Shown: one piece after another, positions 59,801 to 64,000 of the stretch | How positions within the stretch are numbered: position 1 is the stretch's first letter | Layout of the letters: each line of letters begins with the position of its first letter | Source of the DNA: Glandiceps talaboti | Lineage: Eukaryota; Hemichordata; Enteropneusta; Spengelidae | Reading direction: 5' to 3' | Length of the DNA: 64,000 nucleotides | Assembly (NCBI RefSeq): GCF_964340395.1 | Contig: NC_135558.1 | Location: 6,169,001-6,233,000 of the forward strand | Notes under the pieces: model-generated | Seen by the model: only the letters and a program-made list of their open reading frames with translations | Databases searched by the model: none | Told to the model about the DNA's origin: nothing | Translations under genes and position numbers: made by a program

Positions 59801-62800
59801 TTCTGTACATATCTACAATAATTTTGTTTGGAACCCTGGTAAAATGACTGGAAATCCTTGGTTGATTTTACCTGCTTTAATACCGCTAATTGAATTGTCG
59901 ACACTATGGTGTTGACATACAGTATACACATATATTCTATGATATTGAAATTAAAAGTTGAGAAAGGTATTATATAGTAAATGAAATTTTTCATTTCAGG
60001 TACGAGGTGCATTTGCCACAGCATCACCAACGTTTAATCTTACACAGCTTCACCAGTCTAGAATAGGTCTGATATCACAGGCAATCCTACAGATTATTGC
60101 TGCATTCTTTCTTATTTTAAATGTCACCAGCGCTCTGTGGAAAGACAGGTATGTTGTAGTATGGCTAAGCTGTATTGTAAGTTTGTTTATGTGGTTAGCT
60201 TATAAGATATGGATTGGAACTCAACATGGCTATTTTTCCGACATTTTTAGTACCTAATCCATCAAACAATTAAAATTTAGATTAATACAGCAAGCCCATC
60301 ATATAATAAATTTGACTGTAATATATGTTGTGTCACTCCACCTTCACCGGGGTTGACCAATGTATGAGGGTGCCCCGTCGTGGTGTACCTTACAGACACA
60401 CAGGACACATATATTGACATATATAGATTGATAATACATGCACAGACAGACAAACACACAGGTACACTCATACAAACAGTAGTCTTTGACCAACTGTAGG
60501 GTCTATGGACCAACCTACTTCTATATATAGAGCATACCTGTATGTAGACTTATAGTTCACAGAGTTGTAAAGTTTATTCACCTCTACATGTGCATTCATT
60601 TACAGAGTACCTATTACAAGTTGGAACCTCTACAATGTGGTATTCCGTACTGTTGAAATAGGACTGGTTTTATGGTTTCCTTGTGTACTGTGGAACTGGG
60701 AAAGGTATTAAAATAATAATGATTTAGTCAAGTACTTTGATGTTTGCAGTGTTCTCCTTCAAAGTAATAAATGTGCCAATCAATCTTGTAATATCTGAGT
60801 ACCCCCTTGATGAAAAGGAACCAAAGTTTTCTTTATTATTTATTATTATTTTCAAAACAGCAACCCAATCCCAAATTCTCTATAATGGTCTATAACCAGC
60901 AGTACCTACTCTTTGAACCATCTTGTGGAATAATTCCACGGAGAACATCATTGTTGTGTATCATACATAATACCATGTTGCCCCTGACAACCACCATCAG
61001 CTTGCAATCATAACGTACAGGATGGTTTAGGATATGCCTTGATGAAAACACTTGTCAGTCACTAAAATACTTGATGTAGAAAAGGCTGCCAGCTACTAGT
61101 AAAGACACTTCTTTATCCTCAGCAGTGATGTCATTATTGCCCAGTAGGAATTATTTTCTATGAGTACATCCTTTATTGAATTCAGGATTTGTTTCACATT
61201 TCTCATAAAAATGCTAATATTACAATGTGTTGTTGGGAAGAGAAATAGAGGTACCCATGATCTGAATGCAAGTTTATTTTTAAAATATAAATGATGAAAG
61301 TTTCATCTCAGCTGCCTAATTTTATCGTACAACTAACTTTTCTTTCTATTTACTTTTCAACAGACCAGATAAATTATGGATTTTGAATCCAACTAGGCTT
61401 CTAAGGAGAGACTCACAAGAGGAAAGTGTAAGTACCAAGTACTTTACCAATAAATCCGAACATTTTTAATAATTTTTTATATGTTAACTCTTATTTTGGG
61501 CTAGAATCACAGAATTAATCCTATGAAACCCAAACTGTTCATGAATATTTTCATGTCTTCTCCCAAGAACTAGCCACCTTCAACAAATAGAAGGTTTGTC
61601 TGTAAAAGATTTCTAATAAATACTTTATTCATACGTTTTTGAAAAATTTATTATATGTACTGCTGAATTTTAAATCACTTTGCTAGTCTCTGTAAACTTG
61701 TGGGAGGAACCCTTGCAATCTTTGAAATTTTGGTTGGAAAGTATCACATATTTCTAAATGTAAAAAGTCAAAGATATTATCTTGAGTATTATGTCACCTG
61801 TTTCAGTCAACTTTGACAAACTGTCAGTTTTATGAAATGTAATGGATGGTTTGAAAACATTTATTGAATAATAATGTTTTATTGCATTATGAGGCCTCCA
61901 GCCTATGTACAAAAGGTTACAAAACTATAAACAAAATAAAAAAGACCAAAAAAAAAGGTGACAGCAATCAGGAAATTATGTGGAGTAACATTTCAGCAAA
62001 TTCAGGTGTTGTCAGACAGTCCATTGTTTGCTTTACTGCATATTGTGGAGGTGACACTAGCCCAGAAACTAATGACTCACTGGTTATTTGTCCGAACATA
62101 TTATTCACTTTATTTTTATTCAAAATAATTTAAGCAAAAAAAGGTCAATCTATCAACCATTAAAAAGTAAACATAAGCCAGTATGTTGAGTCAAACAGCC
62201 AAGTCTCTGGGCTAAGATGACTTATAAATGGACAGTTTGACTAAGTTTGATGACTGGAGTAGGTAAAACGTCACTTGCTGTACTGAATATAAATCGTTGT
62301 CGTATCAAGTTGTGTACTTCACACAAGTATAATTATAATGAGACTCTCTGGTAAAGGTTAATGTTGCCTACTTTACAGTAAACAAGTTAATGAAAAACTA
62401 ATCACTGTAAATTTCATGAAATAAATAGTATTATTGTTCTGTGCTATAACCAAAAGAGAGCTATTTTTATGATGAGGTGTGGATTATATTTGAACATTCA
62501 TGAACAAAAAATGGCATTTTAGTATGACTAAATGTATAAACAGATTATGTATGGGTGTAATAAGGTTTGGAAAGATAACAGATCCATATCAGATAACAGA
62601 ATATTGGGATGTAAATAACAAGGTGTTTTTTTTCATTCTCTGAGTAATACTATAGAGGGCGATGTTCATTTTTGAACTAGTAGAATAGAGGGCGCTATTT
62701 ATTCTGTCCATGTGTTGAGGTTGACAGCTATCCAGTTGGTATTCTTTTGACAGCATGCCACAAAATAATTCTTGAAAAATGAAATTTCATGCAATCTTAA

Positions 62801-63817
62801 AATAAATTTTGAAAGAGATGTTGAAAAATACATTGTTACATTTTTTTTTAAGGGTGTTTCGTCATCAACAGAAGATTCAGGACTCACACTAAAACATCAT
62901 CCATCATATGATGCCACTGCAGCAGCAGAGCCAATAGCAGGTAAGTAAGATATGTTGTCATGGAAATATTGTCATGGCGACTTTATCATTGATTTGTCAT
63001 TTCAGAGTTAAATTATCTTACTGTAGAGTTTATTGGTTGATTGTTGTTAGTGATCTGCATGTCATAGCAGGTTTGATCCTTATCACTTTCAGTTGTTGGT
63101 GATTGCAACTAATCTAGTCCAACCCCTATAAATACATTTGGCAATTGACAGTAAATATTATCTGGGCATGTCCAATATGATATAATAAATCTGGAATCCT
63201 GAAAACTTACAAATATATACAATACACACAACAACAACAATAAATAAATAAGTTAATACATCCAATCTAAAGTACAAAATTATGTTTTATCTACCTCAGC
63301 TTTATAAAATGAGTACATTTTTATCATGTGACCAATTTATCTAGTGTGTGTCAGGTATTGCATGCTCATCAGAGGGTTGAAAAAGTTCATGTACAGGTTT
63401 AATAGAAGGCCAATGTTGGATTAGCATTGCACTGTGAGTGTGAACAAATGTTGTCTTACAGAGCTATAGACCAAGTGATACTAAGTAGGTCTTATTGTTT
63501 AACTTAAATGAATTGAAACTGTTGTCATACGCTTGATGAGAACATTATAAACAAGTGGAATCATTTTACTTGGGAAGTGATAAGTTGTAGTTCATTTACA
63601 ATGATTTCATGTACACAAATTTAAAAAGTCATTATCTTCCTAAATTCTGTTTTCAATTCACTAATTATTGAATTGATGATTTCTTGTAGGTAAATATGAT
63701 TGTTGGATTTGCTATGATCCTGACAGAACTGATGCTGGGGCCCTTATCCAGCCATGTCGATGTAAAGGAGATGTTGCCACAGTACATCATGATTGTCTAC
63801 AAAAATGGCTTATGGAG
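51627..63817 (+). CDS. EGF-like / seven-transmembrane (TOM1/GPR137-like) / RING-CH membrane protein, 10 exons, 3' end outside window
   Basis: Exons 51627-51770, 53962-54063, 54434-54571, 57180-57275, 58821-59051, 60000-60148, 60606-60704, 61364-61427, 62853-62940 and 63690-63817 join with matching phases into 413 residues without a stop. An EGF-like module uses Cys 30, 34, 40, 45, 47 and 56 ([11 protein letters not shown]). Seven hydrophobic segments follow at about 64-86, 108-127, 139-160, 177-200, 208-232, 258-281 and 297-316. Their local motifs (SRGLYFA after TM2, CFWAE after TM3, [10 protein letters not shown] in TM5) resemble the THH1/TOM1/TOM3 domain of plants and animal GPR137. A Ser-rich linker leads to a RING-CH finger (CWIC, CRCKGD, VHHDC, KWL), whose last Cys pair lies beyond the window. 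RING-CH proteins of the MARCH type are membrane-bound ubiquitin ligases. Predicted topology is EGF outside or in the lumen and RING in the cytosol. Function is inferred from domains only. Confidence 0.92.
51800..51912. repeat. (TATG)n microsatellite in intron 1 of the RING-CH gene
   Basis: About 28 tetranucleotide units starting some 30 bp after the exon 1 donor. Confidence 0.96.
53962..54063 (+). CDS. EGF/7TM/RING-CH gene, exon 2
   Basis: Acceptor TTCACAG, donor GTAAGT, 34 codons in phase 0. Carries the last EGF cysteine (AGWDC) and most of TM1 ([15 protein letters not shown]). Confidence 0.92.
54222..54292. repeat. (GA)n microsatellite in intron 2 of the RING-CH gene
   Basis: A run of GAGA with a few GAAAGA interruptions, ending about 140 bp before exon 3. 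Confidence 0.96.
54434..54571 (+). CDS. EGF/7TM/RING-CH gene, exon 3
   Basis: Acceptor TTTTAG, donor GTAAGG, 46 codons in phase 0. Encodes the first cytosolic loop and TM2 ([20 protein letters not shown]). Confidence 0.92.
54598..54715. repeat. Short diverged tandem array, about 37-bp unit
   Basis: GTTAAAATGAAAGAAAA.AT followed by GACAGTCAGTGA-like sequence recurs three times just after exon 3. Confidence 0.65.
55800..55820. repeat. Poly-G tract
   Basis: About 20 consecutive G in intron 3 of the RING-CH gene; prone to G-quadruplex formation and to assembly error. Confidence 0.93.
56452..56862. repeat. (CA)n microsatellite, about 410 bp
   Basis: Mostly ACAC with TACACA, GATGCAGAC and CCCCCC interruptions; a 66-nt stretch (AGATGCAGACACACACAC type) is duplicated. 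Open frames over it are artefacts. Confidence 0.97.
57180..57275 (+). CDS. EGF/7TM/RING-CH gene, exon 4
   Basis: Acceptor TTGACAG, donor GTAAGG, 32 codons in phase 0. Encodes TM3 ending in the FWAE motif shared with the TOM1 family. Confidence 0.92.
57453..57577. mobile_element. Foldback element, TAGTCTAGTTCCTGAT family, short copy (125 bp)
   Basis: TAGTCTAGTTCCTGATAACC pairs along its length with GTCAAGAACTAGACTA through CGTTATCTTCACACATTA / TAATGTGTGAAGATAACG, a near-perfect hairpin. It lies in intron 4 of the RING-CH gene. Confidence 0.75.
57780..57873. mobile_element. Half copy of the AACAGAACCCCATG foldback MITE
   Basis: Only the right arm is present: AGAGAACACTGCAAGCACAC, GTGCAAATACCC, CACACTTGCACATCATGGGC, then TTCTGTCATA. 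It matches copies B and C. Confidence 0.55.
58821..59051 (+). CDS. EGF/7TM/RING-CH gene, exon 5
   Basis: Acceptor TTTGCAG, donor GTTAGT, 77 codons in phase 0. Encodes TM4 and TM5. Confidence 0.93.
60000..60148 (+). CDS. EGF/7TM/RING-CH gene, exon 6
   Basis: Acceptor TTTCAG, donor GTATGT, 149 nt, phase 0 to 2. Encodes the basic VRGAF loop and TM6 ([20 protein letters not shown]). Confidence 0.92.
60337..60401. mobile_element. Foldback element, GTCTGTAAGGTATGCCGTGAC family, copy 3
   Basis: CACCTTCACCGGGGTTGACC, ATGTATGAGGG, then GTCGTGGTGTACCTTACAGA, in the same orientation as copy 2 at 13408. It lies in intron 6 of the RING-CH gene. Confidence 0.5.
60606..60704 (+). CDS. EGF/7TM/RING-CH gene, exon 7
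   Basis: Acceptor TTTACAG, donor GTATTA, 99 nt, phase 2 to 2. Encodes TM7 ([20 protein letters not shown]). Confidence 0.91.
61364..61427 (+). CDS. EGF/7TM/RING-CH gene, exon 8
   Basis: Acceptor TTCAACAG, donor GTAAGT, 64 nt, phase 2 to 0. Encodes the start of the cytosolic tail ([20 protein letters not shown]). Confidence 0.9.
62181..62217. mobile_element. Half copy of the AGAGACTTGGC foldback element
   Basis: GTTGAGTCAAACAGCCAAGT then CTCTGGGCTAAG resembles the right arm of 25993-26082. Confidence 0.4.
62853..62940 (+). CDS. EGF/7TM/RING-CH gene, exon 9
   Basis: Acceptor after a poly-T tract (TTTAAG), donor GTAAGT, 88 nt, phase 0 to 1. Encodes a Ser/Ala-rich linker ([20 protein letters not shown]) with likely phosphorylation sites. 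Confidence 0.87.
63690..63817 (+). CDS. EGF/7TM/RING-CH gene, exon 10 (RING-CH finger, first half)
   Basis: Acceptor CTTGTAG, donor GTATGT, 128 nt, phase 1 to 0. Carries Cys 375/378, Cys 393/395, His 403 and Cys 406 of a C4HC3 RING-CH finger with the conserved W410. The final Cys pair must be on the next exon, outside the window. Confidence 0.93.
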
Positions 63818-64000
63818 GTATGTAAAATGACATTATATTCTGTTTGGTGAAACACGTACAACTTGGCTTGTGCGTGGTACAACTACCGATATCACACCGT
63901 TGATAAACGGAACCTGTTACCATCAGGGAAAGTAAATAAATGATTTCAATTAGTAACACTTGCGCAGTAGGTTGGAACAGCAGAGACTTGTATTACACAC

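Overview
The window is animal nuclear DNA: A+T-rich, with GT-AG introns, split genes, long microsatellites and many small foldback repeats. The proteins (an F-BAR protein of the FBP17/TOCA/CIP4 group, a BTB-BACK-Kelch protein and an EGF/7TM/RING-CH protein) point to a bilaterian, probably a marine invertebrate. The phylum cannot be fixed from the sequence alone.

Layout. (1) About 3081-35781, minus strand: the 5' part of an FBP17/TOCA/CIP4-type gene. Eight coding exons give an uninterrupted 333-residue reading with a complete F-BAR domain. The HR1 and SH3 parts expected of this family must lie beyond base 1. Intron 1 is about 25.5 kb and holds most of the repeats, a possible alternative first exon (17110-17163), a plus-strand decayed ORF locus (about 10890-11330) and a coding-like island (about 24261-24450). 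(2) 40973-42889, minus strand: an intronless BTB-BACK-Kelch gene of 638 residues with a very acidic Asp/Tyr tail. (3) 51627 to the window end, plus strand: ten coding exons, 413 residues so far, encoding an EGF-like module, seven membrane segments resembling the TOM1/GPR137 family, and a cytosolic RING-CH (MARCH-type) ubiquitin-ligase domain cut by the window edge. This domain combination is the most unusual thing in the window.

Between and inside the genes are foldback (MITE-like) elements of at least nine families, several with two to four copies here, tRNA-derived SINE-like pieces, tandem arrays with units of 33-40, 52, 78, about 128 and about 190-230 bp, and long (CA)n, (CATA)n, (TATG)n and (GA)n tracts. 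No RNA gene, CRISPR array or prokaryotic feature was found.

The three genes are not obviously one pathway. By family, the F-BAR protein bends membrane and recruits actin nucleation, the Kelch protein would be a Cullin-3 substrate adaptor, and the RING-CH protein would be a membrane-embedded E3 ligase.
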